Counted from the stretch's first letter, positions 33,961 through 44,912 are shown. The stretch: DNA of 64,000 nt from Hyphomicrobiales bacterium (GCA_021286855.1 JAJTBO010000005.1:124001-188000); one strand, 5' to 3'. The notes: generated from the sequence alone by a model not told the origin. Translations and numbers: made by a program.

Positions 33961-34006
33961 GAAGACGTCGAAGGCCGCGCCCATCGAGCGCGGCCCTCGC
34001 ATCTTC
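33961..34006 (-). terminator. Hairpin after the chemoreceptor gene
   Basis: A long imperfect stem with the core GGCCGCGC/GCGCGGCC (33973-33980 and 33988-33995) extends outward through GAAG/CTTC with one bulge. It lies just after the stop of the leftward chemoreceptor gene and lacks a long T tract. Confidence 0.5.
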
Positions 34007-34023
34007 AAATTCGATCCCCGGGA

Positions 34024-35712
34024 TCAGGCGGCCCTGAATTCCCGCATCAGCCGTTCGACCTGCGCCTGCAGCGTGGCGGTGTCGCCGCGCATCCGCCGCG
34101 CCGCTTCGGCCACTTCCATCGACTTGGCGTCGGAATTGGTGGCGTTCGCGGTCAGTCGGCGCATGTCGTCGGCGAGCCCGGCGACCGCGCCGAGCGTCTC
34201 CGAGATCGCCCGCGAGATCTCCGTGACCGCCGCGTTCTGCTGGTCGAGCGTCGAGGCGATCGCCGTCGAGATCTCGCTGACCCGATGGATGCTCTCGCCG
34301 ACCGATCCGGTCGCGGTCACCGCTTCGTGCGTCGCCTGTTGGATCACCCCGATGCGGCGCGAGATCTCTTCCGTCGCCTTCGAGGTCTGCCCGGCCAGGG
34401 CCTTGACCTCGCTCGCCACCACGGCGAAACCGCGGCCGGCGTCGCCGGCCCGCGCCGCCTCGATGGTGGCGTTGAGGGCGAGGAGGTTGGTCTGCCCGGC
34501 GATCTCCTCGATCAGCGCGACCACCTTGCCGATTTCGGCCGAGGCCTCGTCGAGGCCGTGGATCACCTGCGTCGCATGCGAGGTCTGACCGACCGCGCCG
34601 GCGGTCACTTCCGCTGCGTGATTGACCTGCCCGACGATCTCGGCGATCGAGGCGGAAAGCTCCTCCGCCGCGCTCGACACGGCCTGCACGTTCTCCTGCG
34701 CGGTCTGACCGGCGCGCGCGCTGGTCTCCGCCTGATGGCGCGTGTCGTTCGACATCGCGAGCAGATCCTCGGCCACCTGTTCGAACCGACCGGCCGCACC
34801 CTCGATGTCGCCGGCCGTCTTGTGGACGGTGCCGTCGAACTCGACCGCGAGGCCCGCGAGCGCGCTGCGCCGCGCCTCGTCGTTCTCGCGCCGACGCCGC
34901 AGATCCTGTTCCGCCTCCTCGGCCGCCCGACGACGCAGGAGATCGCGAAAGGCGACGATCGACCGACCGATCAGGCCGATCTCGTCGCGCCGCTCGGCGC
35001 AATCGATCGCCGCTTCGAGATCGCCGCCGGCCAGACGGTCCATCGAACCGCGAAGCTGCGAGAGCGGCCCGGTGACGCCGCGAATGACGAAGAAGGCGAG
35101 CCCGGCGATGATCAGCACCATCGCGCCGCCGACGATCGCCGTCGTCTTGCTGTTCTCCGCCAGCGCCGCATCGACGTCCTGGACGTGGAAGCCGGTTCCG
35201 ACCATCCAGTTCCAGCCGTTCACCCGTCCGACGTAGGAAAACTTCAGGCTCGATTCGCTGTCGCCCGGCTTCACCCAGTCATAGGTGTAGAGACCGCCGC
35301 CGACCTTCGCCACCTCGAGCATGTCGCGCACGATCAGGCGTCCGGACGTGTCCTTCAGCCCGATCAGGCTGGTGCCCTCGGCCTGCGGTTTCACCGGAAG
35401 AAGCAGGCAGATGCCCTCCATCGTGTAGACGAAGAAGTAGTTCTTGTCGTCGCCGAACCGAATGGGGCGCATCGCCTCGCGCGCCGCCGATTGCGCTTCT
35501 GCTTCCGACATCTCGCCGCGCGCCGCGCGTTCTCTGAAACCTTCCGCAATGGCGATGACGGTATCGACTTCATGGCGCAGTTCGATACGTTTCTGATCGA
35601 GAAGCGCGGATTTCAGATTCTTGTGCGCGACGAACCCGACCCCCGCCAGGGCCCCGACGCTCAAGATGGCGAGCAAATAGATCTTTGCCGCTACGGAATG
35701 CAGATTCGGCAT
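34024..35712 (-). CDS. Methyl-accepting chemotaxis protein with a single Cache sensor domain
   Basis: A 562-residue membrane chemoreceptor. A first membrane helix (~9-28) and a second (~190-210) bracket a periplasmic sCache domain containing [11 protein letters not shown] and [16 protein letters not shown] follows (~211-265), then the signalling domain with the hairpin tip [32 protein letters not shown], the hallmark that contacts CheA and CheW. There is no C-terminal CheR/CheB pentapeptide (it ends MREFRAA). GGAG is placed 9 bases before the ATG. The ligand is not predictable; sCache receptors often sense small organic acids. No che operon is in the window, except the CheZ-like gene at 55 kb. 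Confidence 0.93.
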   Translation of the reverse strand: MPNLHSVAAKIYLLAILSVGALAGVGFVAHKNLKSALLDQKRIELRHEVDTVIAIAEGFRERAARGEMSEAEAQSAAREAMRPIRFGDDKNYFFVYTMEGICLLLPVKPQAEGTSLIGLKDTSGRLIVRDMLEVAKVGGGLYTYDWVKPGDSESSLKFSYVGRVNGWNWMVGTGFHVQDVDAALAENSKTTAIVGGAMVLIIAGLAFFVIRGVTGPLSQLRGSMDRLAGGDLEAAIDCAERRDEIGLIGRSIVAFRDLLRRRAAEEAEQDLRRRRENDEARRSALAGLAVEFDGTVHKTAGDIEGAAGRFEQVAEDLLAMSNDTRHQAETSARAGQTAQENVQAVSSAAEELSASIAEIVGQVNHAAEVTAGAVGQTSHATQVIHGLDEASAEIGKVVALIEEIAGQTNLLALNATIEAARAGDAGRGFAVVASEVKALAGQTSKATEEISRRIGVIQQATHEAVTATGSVGESIHRVSEISTAIASTLDQQNAAVTEISRAISETLGAVAGLADDMRRLTANATNSDAKSMEVAEAARRMRGDTATLQAQVERLMREFRAA

Positions 35713-35759
35713 GACTGGCTCCGACAAAGTTGCGAGCGACGAGGCGTCTCGCGATTGCC

Positions 35760-35773
35760 GGTAGAATTCTACC
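35760..35773. promoter_or_regulatory. Perfect 14-bp palindrome upstream of the chemoreceptor gene
   Basis: GGTAGAATTCTACC is perfectly symmetric and AT-rich for this genome. It is 47 bp before the chemoreceptor start, a place that suits an operator. Confidence 0.4.
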
Positions 35774-35850
35774 AACTTATTTGAAGAAGAGTTAAACGGG
35801 AGGGGGACGGACGGTCGCAGGCCCTCGGCCCGGCTCCGCGGGACGCCCCC

Positions 35851-35879
35851 TTTCGCCGAGCCGGCTTTTCCCCTATAAC
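35851..35879 (+). promoter_or_regulatory. Possible carB promoter
   Basis: TTTCGC, a 17-bp spacer and TATAAC (35874-35879) sit about 100 bp before carB. The -35 part is weak; the CCCCTATA context around the -10 is also seen before carA. Confidence 0.35.
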
Positions 35880-35977
35880 CCGGCCCGGTCTGGACGCATT
35901 TCCGACTTGACCCGTCACAACGAACCGGCGCGAGCCGCTCAGCCCGAGCGATCGCGTCGGCATGGTCGCGAGCACGC

Positions 35978-38900
35978 ATGCCCAAGAGAACCGACATCAA
36001 GAGCATCCTCGTCATCGGCGCCGGCCCGATCGTCATCGGTCAGGCCTGCGAGTTCGACTATTCGGGCACCCAGGCCTGCAAGGCGCTGAAGGCCGAGGGC
36101 TATCGGATCATCCTGGTCAATTCCAATCCGGCGACGATCATGACCGACCCGGATCTGGCCCACGCGACCTACGTCGAGCCGATCACCCCGGAAGTCGTCG
36201 CCAAGATCATCGAGAAGGAGCGCCCCGACGCGCTGCTTCCGACCATGGGCGGTCAGACGGCTCTGAACTGCGCGCTCTCCCTGCGCAAGATGGGCGTCCT
36301 GGAGAAGTTCGGCGTCGAGATGATCGGCGCGACGGCGGACGCCATCGACAAGGCCGAGGACCGCGAGCTGTTCCGCGAGGCGATGACCAAGATCGGCCTC
36401 GACACGCCGCGCGCCGCCTTCGTCAACACCTCGGATCTCAAGCAGAAGTTCCGCGCCGAGCACGAGGCCGGCCGCGCCGCCGTCGCCGCCATCGCCGATC
36501 CGGAGGCGCGCGCCAAGGCGCTCGCCGCCTTCGAGGGCGAATGGGCCGCCGGCGAGCAGGCGCGTCGCGAGGAATACAACCTGACCGCCCGCCTTCAGGC
36601 GCTCTCCGCCTTCAAGGTGACCGGTCTGCCGGCGATCATCCGCCCGTCCTTCACCCTCGGCGGCACCGGCGGCGGCATCGCCTACACCCGCGAAGAGTTC
36701 ATCGACATCATCGAGCGCGGCCTCGACGCCTCGCCGACCACCGAAGTGCAGATCGAAGAGTCGGTGCTCGGCTGGAAGGAGTACGAGATGGAGGTCGTCC
36801 GCGACAAGGCGGACAACTGCATCATCGTCTGCTCGATCGAGAACGTCGATCCGATGGGCGTCCACACCGGCGATTCGATCACCATCGCCCCGGCGCTGAC
36901 GCTGACCGACAAGGAATACCAGATCATGCGCGACGCCTCGATCGCGGTGCTGCGCGAGATCGGGGTGGAGACCGGCGGTTCGAACGTCCAGTTCGCCATC
37001 GATCCCGAAACCGGTCGCATGATCGTCATCGAGATGAACCCGCGCGTCTCGCGCTCCTCGGCGCTGGCGTCGAAGGCGACCGGCTTCCCGATCGCCAAGG
37101 TCGCCGCCCGCCTCGCCGTCGGCTACACGCTCGACGAACTGGCCAACGACATCACCGGCGGCGCGACCCCGGCCTCCTTCGAGCCCACGATCGACTACGT
37201 CGTCACCAAGATCCCGCGCTTCGCCTTCGAGAAGTTCCCGGGCTCCGAGCCGACGCTGACCACCGCGATGAAGTCGGTCGGCGAGGTGATGGCGATCGGC
37301 CGCACCTTCCAGGAGAGCCTGCAGAAGGCGCTGCGCGGCCTCGAGACCGGGCTCACCGGCCTCAACGACATCGAGATCCCCGGCATCGGCCTCGGCGACG
37401 ACAAGAACGCCATCCGCGCCGCCCTCGGCACGCCGACGCCCGATCGGCTGCGCTGCGTCGCCCAGGCGATGCGTCTCGGCGTCTCCGACGATCAGATCCA
37501 CGCCTCCTGCAAGATCGACCCCTGGTTCCTCGAGCAGCTGCGCGGCATCGTCGACACCGAAGCCAAGATCCGCGCCCACGGCCTGCCGAAGACCGCCGGC
37601 GCCTTCCGTTCGCTGAAGGCGATGGGCTTCTCCGACGCCCGTCTCGGCGAGCTCTCCGGCCACTCCGAAGCCGAGGTGAAGGCCGCCCGCCGCGCCCTCG
37701 ACGTGCGTCCCGTGTTCAAGCGCATCGACACCTGCGCCGCCGAATTCGCAGCGCCGACCGCCTACATGTATTCGACCTACGAGGTCCCCTTCGCCGGAAC
37801 CGTCGCCGACGAGGCGCGTCCCTCCGAGGCGACCAAGATCGTCATCCTCGGCGGCGGCCCGAACCGCATCGGTCAGGGCATCGAGTTCGACTACTGCTGC
37901 TGTCACGCCGCCTTCGCGCTCTCCGACGCGGGCTTCGAGACCATCATGGTCAACTGCAACCCGGAGACCGTCTCGACCGACTACGACACCTCCGATCGGC
38001 TCTATTTCGAGCCGCTGACGGCGGAAGACGTGCTCGAGATCCTGGAGACCGAGAAGCAGGCCGGCGTGCTGAAGGGCGTCATCGTCCAGTTCGGCGGCCA
38101 GACGCCGCTGAAGCTCGCCGAAGCGCTGGAGAAGGCCGGGATCCCGATCCTCGGCACCTCGCCCGACGCCATCGACCTCGCCGAGGACCGCGACCGCTTC
38201 AAGCGCCTGCTCGACAAGCTCGACCTGCGCCAGCCGGAGAACGGCATCGCCTATTCGATCGAACAGGCGCGGCTCGTCGCCGAGGGGCTCGGCTTCCCGC
38301 TGGTGGTGCGCCCGTCCTACGTGCTCGGCGGCCGCGCCATGGAGATCGTCCGCGACGAGGTCGGCTTCGACGCCTACCTCAACGGCACTCTGCCCGGCAT
38401 GGTGCCCGCCGACGTCAAGGCGCGGTACCCGAACGACAAGACCGGCCAGATCAACATGGTGCTCGGCAAGTCGCCGCTGCTGTTCGACCGCTACCTGTCG
38501 AACGCGGTCGAGGTCGACGTCGACGCCCTCGCCGACGGCAAGGACGTCTACATCGCCGGCATCATGGAGCACATCGAGGAAGCCGGCATCCATTCCGGCG
38601 ATTCGGCCTGCTCGCTCCCGACCCACAGCCTCGCGCCCGAGGTCGTCGCCGAGATCGAGCGGCAGACCCGCAAGCTGGCGCTGGCCCTCGACGTCGGCGG
38701 CCTGATGAACGTCCAGTACGCGGTCAAGGACGGCGTGGTCTACATCCTCGAGGTCAACCCGCGCGCCTCCCGCACCGTGCCCTTCGTCGCCAAGACGATC
38801 GGCGAGCCGGTCGCCAAGATCGCCTCGCGCGTCATGGCCGGCGAAGCCCTCGCCTCCTTCGGCCTCCAGCCGAAACAGCTGAAGCACATCGCGGTCAAGG

Positions 38901-39454
38901 AAGCCGTCTTCCCCTTCGCCCGCTTCCCCGGCGTCGACACCGTGCTCGGCCCGGAGATGAAGTCGACCGGCGAGGTGATCGGCCTGGACACCGACTACGC
39001 CATGGCCTTCGCCAAGTCGCAGCTCGGCTCCGGCACCCGGATCCCGACCGGCGGCACGGTCTTCGTCTCGGTCCGCGACGAGGACAAGGAGCGCTTCCTG
39101 GCGAGCGCCCGGGCTCTGGTGGGGATCGGCTTCAAGATCATCGCCACCTCGGGCACCCAGCGTTATCTCGTCGAGAACGGCGTCGCCGCGGCGAAGATCA
39201 ACAAGGTCCTGGAAGGCCGGCCGCACATCGTCGACATCATCAAGAACGGCGGCGTCCAGTTGGTGATCAACACCACCGAAGGCGCGCAGGCGCTGGCCGA
39301 CAGCCGCTCCTTGCGGCGCGCTGCCCTCTTGCACAAAGTGCCGTACTATACGACCTTGGCGGGAGCGGTCGCAGCGGCCGAAGCGATCGTCGCCTATGCC
39401 GGCGGCGAGCTTCAGGTCCGCCCGCTGCAAGCCTACTTCACCGACGCCGCGTGA
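35978..39454 (+). CDS. carB: Carbamoyl-phosphate synthase large subunit CarB
   Basis: A 1,158-residue enzyme with the two homologous ATP-grasp halves of CarB and a C-terminal regulatory MGS-like domain. The first half opens [20 protein letters not shown], and the second repeats the theme at [20 protein letters not shown] (~residues 628-647). It is longer than E. coli CarB (1,073) mainly by an insertion of about 60 residues after position ~145 ([20 protein letters not shown]), common in alphaproteobacteria. The MGS domain ends in [13 protein letters not shown]. No convincing ribosome site precedes the ATG. It acts with CarA, encoded 4.9 kb upstream. Confidence 0.97.
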   Translation: MPKRTDIKSILVIGAGPIVIGQACEFDYSGTQACKALKAEGYRIILVNSNPATIMTDPDLAHATYVEPITPEVVAKIIEKERPDALLPTMGGQTALNCALSLRKMGVLEKFGVEMIGATADAIDKAEDRELFREAMTKIGLDTPRAAFVNTSDLKQKFRAEHEAGRAAVAAIADPEARAKALAAFEGEWAAGEQARREEYNLTARLQALSAFKVTGLPAIIRPSFTLGGTGGGIAYTREEFIDIIERGLDASPTTEVQIEESVLGWKEYEMEVVRDKADNCIIVCSIENVDPMGVHTGDSITIAPALTLTDKEYQIMRDASIAVLREIGVETGGSNVQFAIDPETGRMIVIEMNPRVSRSSALASKATGFPIAKVAARLAVGYTLDELANDITGGATPASFEPTIDYVVTKIPRFAFEKFPGSEPTLTTAMKSVGEVMAIGRTFQESLQKALRGLETGLTGLNDIEIPGIGLGDDKNAIRAALGTPTPDRLRCVAQAMRLGVSDDQIHASCKIDPWFLEQLRGIVDTEAKIRAHGLPKTAGAFRSLKAMGFSDARLGELSGHSEAEVKAARRALDVRPVFKRIDTCAAEFAAPTAYMYSTYEVPFAGTVADEARPSEATKIVILGGGPNRIGQGIEFDYCCCHAAFALSDAGFETIMVNCNPETVSTDYDTSDRLYFEPLTAEDVLEILETEKQAGVLKGVIVQFGGQTPLKLAEALEKAGIPILGTSPDAIDLAEDRDRFKRLLDKLDLRQPENGIAYSIEQARLVAEGLGFPLVVRPSYVLGGRAMEIVRDEVGFDAYLNGTLPGMVPADVKARYPNDKTGQINMVLGKSPLLFDRYLSNAVEVDVDALADGKDVYIAGIMEHIEEAGIHSGDSACSLPTHSLAPEVVAEIERQTRKLALALDVGGLMNVQYAVKDGVVYILEVNPRASRTVPFVAKTIGEPVAKIASRVMAGEALASFGLQPKQLKHIAVKEAVFPFARFPGVDTVLGPEMKSTGEVIGLDTDYAMAFAKSQLGSGTRIPTGGTVFVSVRDEDKERFLASARALVGIGFKIIATSGTQRYLVENGVAAAKINKVLEGRPHIVDIIKNGGVQLVINTTEGAQALADSRSLRRAALLHKVPYYTTLAGAVAAAEAIVAYAGGELQVRPLQAYFTDAA

Positions 39455-39534
39455 GCGCGCTCGAGGGCGCGTTCGGCCGGTGATGCGACACAAGTCTTCG
39501 CGAGGACGTCCCCCGCGAAGGACCGGATACGAGG

Positions 39535-39570
39535 ACACGGCTCCCGTCGGAGGACGCGAGCCGTGTTCGT
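39535..39570 (+). terminator. Hairpin between carB and greA
   Basis: Arms ACACGGCTC (39535-39543) and GAGCCGTGT (39558-39566) are perfectly complementary, with TCGTTC after the stem. A smaller hairpin, CTTCGCG/CGCGAAG, lies just before it at 39496-39520. The T tract is weak. Confidence 0.5.
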
Positions 39571-39621
39571 TCACTGATCGACGCCCGCGGGAGGCGGGCG
39601 CATGAGGAAGGGTCGAGACCC

Positions 39622-40095
39622 ATGGAGAAGATTCCGATGACCGCGGGAGGGCATGAAGCCCTCGTGGCCGAGCTGAAGATGCGTCAGCAGGTCGAACGCC
39701 CGCGCATCATCCAGGCGATTTCGGAAGCGCGCGCCCACGGCGACCTTTCGGAAAACGCCGAATACCATTCCGCCAAAGAGCAGCAGAGCCTCAACGAAGG
39801 CCGCATCGCCGAACTCGAAGACAAACTCGGCCGCGCCGAGATCATCGACGTGGCGAAGCTCACCGGCACCAAGATCAAGTTCGGCGCCACGGTGACCCTC
39901 ATCGACGAGGACACCGAGGAGGAGAAGAAGTACCAGATCGTCGGCGACATGGAGGCCGACGTGAAGAAGGGGCGGATCTCGATCTCCTCGCCGATCGCCC
40001 GCGCCCTGATCGGCAAGGATATCGGCGACACCGTCGAGGTGATGGCGCCCGGCGGCGCCCGCTCCTACGAGATCACCGCGGTCCGCTTCGTCTGA
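39622..40095 (+). CDS. greA: Transcription elongation factor GreA
   Basis: A 157-residue protein that rescues backtracked RNA polymerase by stimulating transcript cleavage. The N-terminal coiled coil has the acidic tip in [18 protein letters not shown] (~residues 40-57), with the catalytic Asp and Glu, and the C-terminal FKBP-like domain shows [29 protein letters not shown] in two segments. GAGGAAGG lies 12 bases before the ATG. A terminator follows. Confidence 0.97.
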   Translation: MEKIPMTAGGHEALVAELKMRQQVERPRIIQAISEARAHGDLSENAEYHSAKEQQSLNEGRIAELEDKLGRAEIIDVAKLTGTKIKFGATVTLIDEDTEEEKKYQIVGDMEADVKKGRISISSPIARALIGKDIGDTVEVMAPGGARSYEITAVRFV

Positions 40096-40123
40096 GGCGA
40101 AACGCCGCGCGACGAGACGATCG

Positions 40124-40145
40124 GACGGCGCCTGCGGGCGCCGTC
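40124..40145. terminator. Terminator hairpin between greA and the glycosyltransferase gene
   Basis: A perfect 9-bp stem (GACGGCGCC and its complement) with loop TGCG is followed on the plus strand by GTCATTTC. It lies between the converging greA and LPS operon. Confidence 0.65.
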
Positions 40146-40146
40146 G

Positions 40147-40896
40147 TCATTTCTCCCAACCGACGGCGAGCCACCGCCAGAACGTCTCCTGCGCCTTGGC
40201 GAGCGCCGCGACGAAGCCGTGCGCCCCGTCGAGGAAGCCGGCCTTCAGCACATAGTGGCGGACGAAGGCCCATTTCGCCCGCAAGATCGCGGCGAGGAGC
40301 CCGCCCCGCTTGCCGCGCCCGCGCCGCTCGGCGGCCGAAGCGAGCGCGTAGCGCCGCCCCTTGTCGAGCACCTCGTCGATCGACCGGTAGGAATGGTGGA
40401 TCATCCGCGCCGAGAGATCGGCGACCGGTCCCGCGACCTCCAGCCGTTCGTGGACGCGATCGGCCGTGAACCGCGCCGCGTCGCGTCGCGCCAGCCGCAG
40501 GATCCGATCCGGCGACCAGCCGCCGTGCCGCAGGAATTTGCCCAGGAAGCTCGACAGCCGGTCGATCCGCCAGCCGGCCGCCGCGCCGTTCGCGATCGCC
40601 GCCCGAATCTCTTCGGCGAGATCCTCCGGGATCCGTTCGTCGGCGTCGATCGACAGCACGAAGTCGCCGGTGGCGAGATCGAGCGCCCGCTGCTTCTGCG
40701 GCCCGAACCCCGGCCAGTCCTCGCTCACCCGCACCACCGCGCCGGCGGCCTTCGCGATCTCGACCGTCGCGTCGGTCGACCCGCTGTCGACGACGACGAT
40801 CTCGTCGCAGAAGCGGAGCGAGGCGAGGCACTCGGGCAGATCCGCCGCCTCGTTCTTGGTGATCAGGATCGCCGAGAGGCGCGGATGGTTGGTCAT
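40147..40896 (-). CDS. GT2-family glycosyltransferase, WaaE/KdtX type (LPS core)
   Basis: A 249-residue glycosyltransferase. The N-terminal Rossmann-like GT2 fold has ILITKNEAADLPECLASL, DEIVVVDSGSTDATVEIA and WPGFGPQKQRALDLATGDFVLSIDADE (in pieces), the last with the metal-binding acidic motif. These match the WaaE/KdtX group, which adds a hexose to heptose I of the LPS inner core. It overlaps waaC by 4 bp (ATGA) and ends the hldD-waaF-waaC-GT operon, which supports that role. The acceptor and donor sugar are not proved. Confidence 0.88.
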   Translation of the reverse strand: MTNHPRLSAILITKNEAADLPECLASLRFCDEIVVVDSGSTDATVEIAKAAGAVVRVSEDWPGFGPQKQRALDLATGDFVLSIDADERIPEDLAEEIRAAIANGAAAGWRIDRLSSFLGKFLRHGGWSPDRILRLARRDAARFTADRVHERLEVAGPVADLSARMIHHSYRSIDEVLDKGRRYALASAAERRGRGKRGGLLAAILRAKWAFVRHYVLKAGFLDGAHGFVAALAKAQETFWRWLAVGWEK

Positions 40897-41897
40897 CGGG
40901 CGAGCATCCGATCGAAGACGTCGAGAACGCGCGCCGCCCCCATCGTCGCGTGACAGGGCAGACGCTCCGCGCCCGGCGCGAGGCGACAAGTCTTGGCCCG
41001 ACAGGGCGCGCACGGCGCGCTCGACGCGACCACTTCGACCGACCGGCCGCGCGGCCCGGTCAGGCCCGGAACCGTCGAGGAGAACAGCGCCACCGTCGGC
41101 AGACCGAAGGCGGCGGAAAGATGCGTGAGCCCGGTGTCGACGCCGATCGCGCCCCGCGCCGCGCCGAGCCGTTCGGCAAGCGGCCCGAGCCGCGTCTTCG
41201 GCAGGTGGACCACCTGCGGAACGGCGCTCGCGATCGCCGTCGCCACCGCCTCCTCCTCGGCGTTCGCATGCGTGACCACCGGCGCGAAGCCGCGCTCCGC
41301 GAGCCCTCCCGCCAGCGCGATCCAGGCCTCGGTCGGCCAACGCTTGGTCGGCCAGGTGGTGCCGTGCAGCAGGAAGATCTCGCGCCCGTCCGAGGGCGCG
41401 CGTTCGATCCCCGAGGCGAAGCGCCCGAGCTCGGTCGTGTGGCCGAGCACCGCGGCGAAGAGACGCCGGGTCCGATCGATCGCATGCTGGTCGCGCTTCA
41501 CCATGTGCCCGCGCGCATAGACGAGGCTCGCCGGCCACTCGCGCACGCTCTCCCGATCGAAGCCCTCGATCGGCCGGCGCGCGAAACGGGCGAGCCAGGC
41601 GCTCTTGATCAGCCCCTGCGCGTCGAGCACGACGTCGTAGCTCTCGCCCCTCAGCGCCCGTTTGACGCCGGCGATCTCGGCCCGCGTCGCGCCTTGCAGA
41701 AACGCCTTTCGCCACCGCCGGACCGCCACCGGGATCACCCGGCGCACGCCCGGATGCAGCCGCGCGACATCGGCGAAACTCTCCTCGACCAGCCAGTCGA
41801 CGACCAGCCCCGGCCACGCCGCCAGCGCCTCGGTCAGCGCCGGGAAGGTGTGGATCACGTCGCCCATCGACGAGGTCTTGACCAGGAGGAGCTTCAT
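40893..41897 (-). CDS. waaC: Lipopolysaccharide heptosyltransferase I
   Basis: A 334-residue GT9-family enzyme that transfers L-glycero-D-manno-heptose to Kdo of the LPS inner core. The N-terminal KTSSMGDVIHTFPALTEA and the middle YDVVLDAQGLIKSAW are the standard WaaC signatures; the C-terminal half has LLHGTTWPTKRWPTEAW and VDTGLTHLSAAFGLPTVALF for donor binding. It overlaps both neighbours by 4 bp. Substrates are supplied by HldD, encoded in the same operon. Confidence 0.94.
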   Translation of the reverse strand: MKLLLVKTSSMGDVIHTFPALTEALAAWPGLVVDWLVEESFADVARLHPGVRRVIPVAVRRWRKAFLQGATRAEIAGVKRALRGESYDVVLDAQGLIKSAWLARFARRPIEGFDRESVREWPASLVYARGHMVKRDQHAIDRTRRLFAAVLGHTTELGRFASGIERAPSDGREIFLLHGTTWPTKRWPTEAWIALAGGLAERGFAPVVTHANAEEEAVATAIASAVPQVVHLPKTRLGPLAERLGAARGAIGVDTGLTHLSAAFGLPTVALFSSTVPGLTGPRGRSVEVVASSAPCAPCRAKTCRLAPGAERLPCHATMGAARVLDVFDRMLAR

Positions 41898-42898
41898 CGC
41901 CCCTCCCCCGCCGCGACCCGCTCCGCCGCCGCCAGGACCCGCGCCGGATCGAGCGTCTCCAGGCAGTCGAGATGGCCGAGCGGACAGACCTTCTGGTGGC
42001 AGGGCGAGCACGGCAGCTCCAGCGTCACGATCTCCGCCCGATCGGTCAGCGGCGGCGTGTTCTCGGCCGACGTCGAGCCGTAGACCGCGACGACCGCCGT
42101 CCCGACCGCCGCCGCGACGTGCATCAGGCCGCTGTCGTTGCATACCGCCAGCCGCGCCGCCGACAGGAGATCGATCGCATCCTCGAGCCGCGTCTTGCCC
42201 GTCAGATCGACGACGCCCGGCGCGAGCTCGACGATCTCCGCCCCGACCTCGGCGTCCTTCGGACTGCCGAGCAGGAACACCCGGTCGCCGCGCGTCATCA
42301 GTTCGCGGGCGAGGCTCGCGTAGTGCCGCGACGGCCACCGCTTCGCCGGCCCGTATTCGGCGCCGGGCATGAAGGCGACGCACCGTCCCGCTTCGAGCCC
42401 GTTCTCGGCGAGGAGACGATCGCGGTTCGCCGCATCCACCGTGAGCCGCGGCGTCGGCCGCGGGCCGGCGACGCCGGCGAGCCGGAAATAGGTCTCAGCG
42501 GTCTTGCGCTTCAGCGCCTTCGGCAGCGCCGGCATCCGGGTGAGGAGGCCGAAGCGCATCTCCTTGCGATAGCCGATCCGGATGGGCACGCCGGCGAAGA
42601 ACGGCGTCAGCGCCGACTTCCAACTGCCCGGCAGCACATAGGCCTCGTCGTAGCGCCCGGCGAGCGAGCGGCCGAGCCGCCAGCGCGCGCCGAGACCGAA
42701 CTCCTTCGGCCGGAACGGCGCGTCGATCCGAGCGCGCACCTCCGGCATCCGGTCGAGCAGCGGCGTCGCCCAGCTCGGCGCGACGACGTCGATCGCCACG
42801 CCCGGCTCACGCGCCGCCAGCGCCTGAAACAGGGTCTGCGCCATCACCATGTCGCCGACCCAGCGCGGGCCGATCACGAGGATCTGGCGGCGAGCCAT
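41894..42898 (-). CDS. waaF: Lipopolysaccharide heptosyltransferase II
   Basis: A 334-residue GT9 enzyme that adds the second heptose. The signatures are [18 protein letters not shown] at the N-terminus, [14 protein letters not shown] and [24 protein letters not shown] for the nucleotide-sugar site, and a Cys-rich tail [18 protein letters not shown]. It begins inside the end of hldD (25-bp overlap) and overlaps waaC by 4 bp, so the operon is translationally coupled. Confidence 0.95.
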   Translation of the reverse strand: MARRQILVIGPRWVGDMVMAQTLFQALAAREPGVAIDVVAPSWATPLLDRMPEVRARIDAPFRPKEFGLGARWRLGRSLAGRYDEAYVLPGSWKSALTPFFAGVPIRIGYRKEMRFGLLTRMPALPKALKRKTAETYFRLAGVAGPRPTPRLTVDAANRDRLLAENGLEAGRCVAFMPGAEYGPAKRWPSRHYASLARELMTRGDRVFLLGSPKDAEVGAEIVELAPGVVDLTGKTRLEDAIDLLSAARLAVCNDSGLMHVAAAVGTAVVAVYGSTSAENTPPLTDRAEIVTLELPCSPCHQKVCPLGHLDCLETLDPARVLAAAERVAAGEGR

Positions 42899-43818
42899 GC
42901 GACATACTCTCGAACGCCGGTCTCCACGTCGCGGAAGCTCCCGTTGTAGCCGGCCGCCCGAAGTTTCGACATGTCGGCCTGGGTGAAGCTCTGGTACCGG
43001 CCCTTGAGATGGTCGGGGAAGTCGACGTATTCGATCTTGCCCCGTCCGAGCCCGGCGATCACGCCCTCCGCCACCGTCTTGAACGGCTGCGACCGACCCG
43101 TGCCGCAGTTGAAGACGCCGGAGACGCCGGTCCGCCAACACCACAGATTGACCGCCGCGACGTCCTCGACATGGACGAAGTCGCGGCTCTGCTCGCCCGG
43201 TCCGAACCCGTCCCAGGCGCCGAACAGCTTCGGGTTCTCACCGCGCTTCACCTGGTTGAAGAGATGGAAGGCGACCGAGGCCATCGACCCCTTGTGCGCC
43301 TCGCGCGGTCCGTAGACGTTGAAGTAGCGCAGGCCCACGACCGGCGGATCGCCCTCGCGCCAATTGCGGCGAAGGTAGTCGTCGAACAGCTTCTTCGACC
43401 AGCCGTAGACGTTGAGCGGCGCTTCGTGCGCCGGATCTTCCTGGAAGATCGAACCGCCGCCATAGACGGCGGCCGAGGACGCGTAGAGGAACGGGATCCG
43501 CCGCGTCTTGCAGTAATGATAGAGCGCCTTGGTGTACTCGTAGTTCACCTTCATCATGTAGCGCCCGTCCCACTCGGTGGTGGTCGAGCAGGCGCCCTGA
43601 TGAAAGATCGCCTCGATCCCCATCTCCTCGCCGGCGAGGATGCGGGCGAGGAAATCGTCCTTGTCCTGGTAGTCGGCGATCCGCGCCTCGACCAGATTGA
43701 CGAATTTGGTGCCGTCGGTGAGATCGTCGACGACCAGGATGTCGTCGCGTCCCTCGGCGTTGAGCGCCATCACCAGATTGGAGCCGATCATCCCGGCTCC
43801 GCCCGTCACCACGATCAT
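42874..43818 (-). CDS. hldD: ADP-L-glycero-D-manno-heptose 6-epimerase
   Basis: A 314-residue short-chain dehydrogenase-type epimerase that makes the L,D-heptose donor for the LPS core. The NADP motif GGAGMIG is at residues 6-12, and the catalytic Tyr138-x3-Lys142 is in [22 protein letters not shown] is the substrate-binding part. The ATG at 43818 has GAGGAGG 4-5 bases upstream; the open frame upstream is not family-like. It is the first gene of the core operon and diverges from a lipid A acyltransferase gene (188 bp). Confidence 0.95.
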   Translation of the reverse strand: MIVVTGGAGMIGSNLVMALNAEGRDDILVVDDLTDGTKFVNLVEARIADYQDKDDFLARILAGEEMGIEAIFHQGACSTTTEWDGRYMMKVNYEYTKALYHYCKTRRIPFLYASSAAVYGGGSIFQEDPAHEAPLNVYGWSKKLFDDYLRRNWREGDPPVVGLRYFNVYGPREAHKGSMASVAFHLFNQVKRGENPKLFGAWDGFGPGEQSRDFVHVEDVAAVNLWCWRTGVSGVFNCGTGRSQPFKTVAEGVIAGLGRGKIEYVDFPDHLKGRYQSFTQADMSKLRAAGYNGSFRDVETGVREYVAWLAARSS

Positions 43819-44006
43819 GGGACCTCCTCGGCATCGCGCCGCCGCGCCGACCTGGGGCGCGCGACCGCGGTCCATTCTCTAGATCATGGGGAAGACGAGG
43901 TCCACCGGCCCGCTGCGCCGGCCGATCTTGCCGCCCATGGACGCATTGGTTAGAAACCTCCCGCGCCGCAAGGCGCGCGCCGCCCGTCCCTCGAACGCCG
44001 TAGCCC

Positions 44007-44912
44007 ATGCCCTCGACCGCCGATCCGACCATCTTCTCCCGCGATGGACTGCGCAGGCTCTCCCATGCCGTCCAGTATCGCGCGCTGGTGTTCGTCGCCT
44101 GGGCGCTCGGCCGTCTCGGCCTCGACCGCGCCTCCGCCTTCATGGGCTGGTGCTGGCGCGTGCTCGCCCCCCTCAACGCCCGCCACGCCCGCGTCGACGA
44201 ACATCTCGCCGCCGCCTTTCCCGACTGGGACGCCGCGACGCGCCGGCGCGTCATCGGCGACATGTGGGAAAATCTCGGCCGCACCGCCGCCGAGACGATC
44301 CTCCTGCCGGAACTCCTCGCCGAGGCGGACGCCCGCATCGACTGGAGCCACCTGCCCCCCGGCATCCTGGAGCCGGCGCGGAACGGCGCGATCTTCGTGT
44401 CGCTCCACACCGGCAATTGGGAGATCGTCGCCTGGCCGATGGTCGCCACCGGCCTGCCGCTGCACGCCATCTACAAGCCCCTGCGCAATCCCCCTGTCGA
44501 AGACTGGCTCGCCGAAAAGCGCCGCGCGCTCTACCGCGACGGCCTCCTGCCGATCGATCGCTCGATCACGCTGAAGATCAAGACGCTCGCCAAGGCCGGC
44601 GCCACCGTCGCCATTCTCGCCGATCAGAAGGACCTGACCGACTTCCGGCTCGACTTCTTCGGCCGCCCGGCCGGCGCCACCACCTTCCCGGCGATCCTGG
44701 CCCGCCGGCTCGGCCTGCCGCTCTTCGTCGGCCGCTCGATCCGCACCGACGGCGCGCATTTCCGCCTCGACGGACGCTGGCTCGACGTGCCGGCGACCGA
44801 CGACGCCCACGCCGACGCCGAGCGGCTGACCCGCGACATCCACGCCGTCTACGAGGAATGGATTCGCGAATATCCGGCCCAATGGATGTGGGCCCACCGT
44901 AAATGGTTGTGA
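44007..44912 (+). CDS. LpxL/HtrB-like lipid A (late) acyltransferase
   Basis: A 301-residue inner-membrane acyltransferase of the lysophospholipid acyltransferase superfamily. It has an N-terminal hydrophobic helix (~25-45) and the catalytic HTGNWE (HX4E, His134 to Glu139), then LADQKDLTDFRLDFFGRPAGATTFPAILARR (in parts) in the second half. LpxL-type enzymes add secondary acyl chains to lipid A from acyl-ACP. It is divergent from the LPS core operon, which is consistent. No VLCFA cluster is adjacent, so chain length is unknown. Confidence 0.9.
   Translation: MPSTADPTIFSRDGLRRLSHAVQYRALVFVAWALGRLGLDRASAFMGWCWRVLAPLNARHARVDEHLAAAFPDWDAATRRRVIGDMWENLGRTAAETILLPELLAEADARIDWSHLPPGILEPARNGAIFVSLHTGNWEIVAWPMVATGLPLHAIYKPLRNPPVEDWLAEKRRALYRDGLLPIDRSITLKIKTLAKAGATVAILADQKDLTDFRLDFFGRPAGATTFPAILARRLGLPLFVGRSIRTDGAHFRLDGRWLDVPATDDAHADAERLTRDIHAVYEEWIREYPAQWMWAHRKWL

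Noticed and set aside
33961-35712. Chemoreceptor gene as part of a local chemotaxis operon
   Set aside because: No cheA, cheW, cheR, cheB or cheY is near; the receptor is monocistronic between hairpin and palindrome.
35939-39574. A 1,211-codon open frame antisense to carB
   Set aside because: It mirrors carB, a full and recognisable gene. In DNA with G or C at nearly all third positions, stop codons are rare on the opposite strand. The translation is Asp/Arg/Leu-rich without any family pattern.
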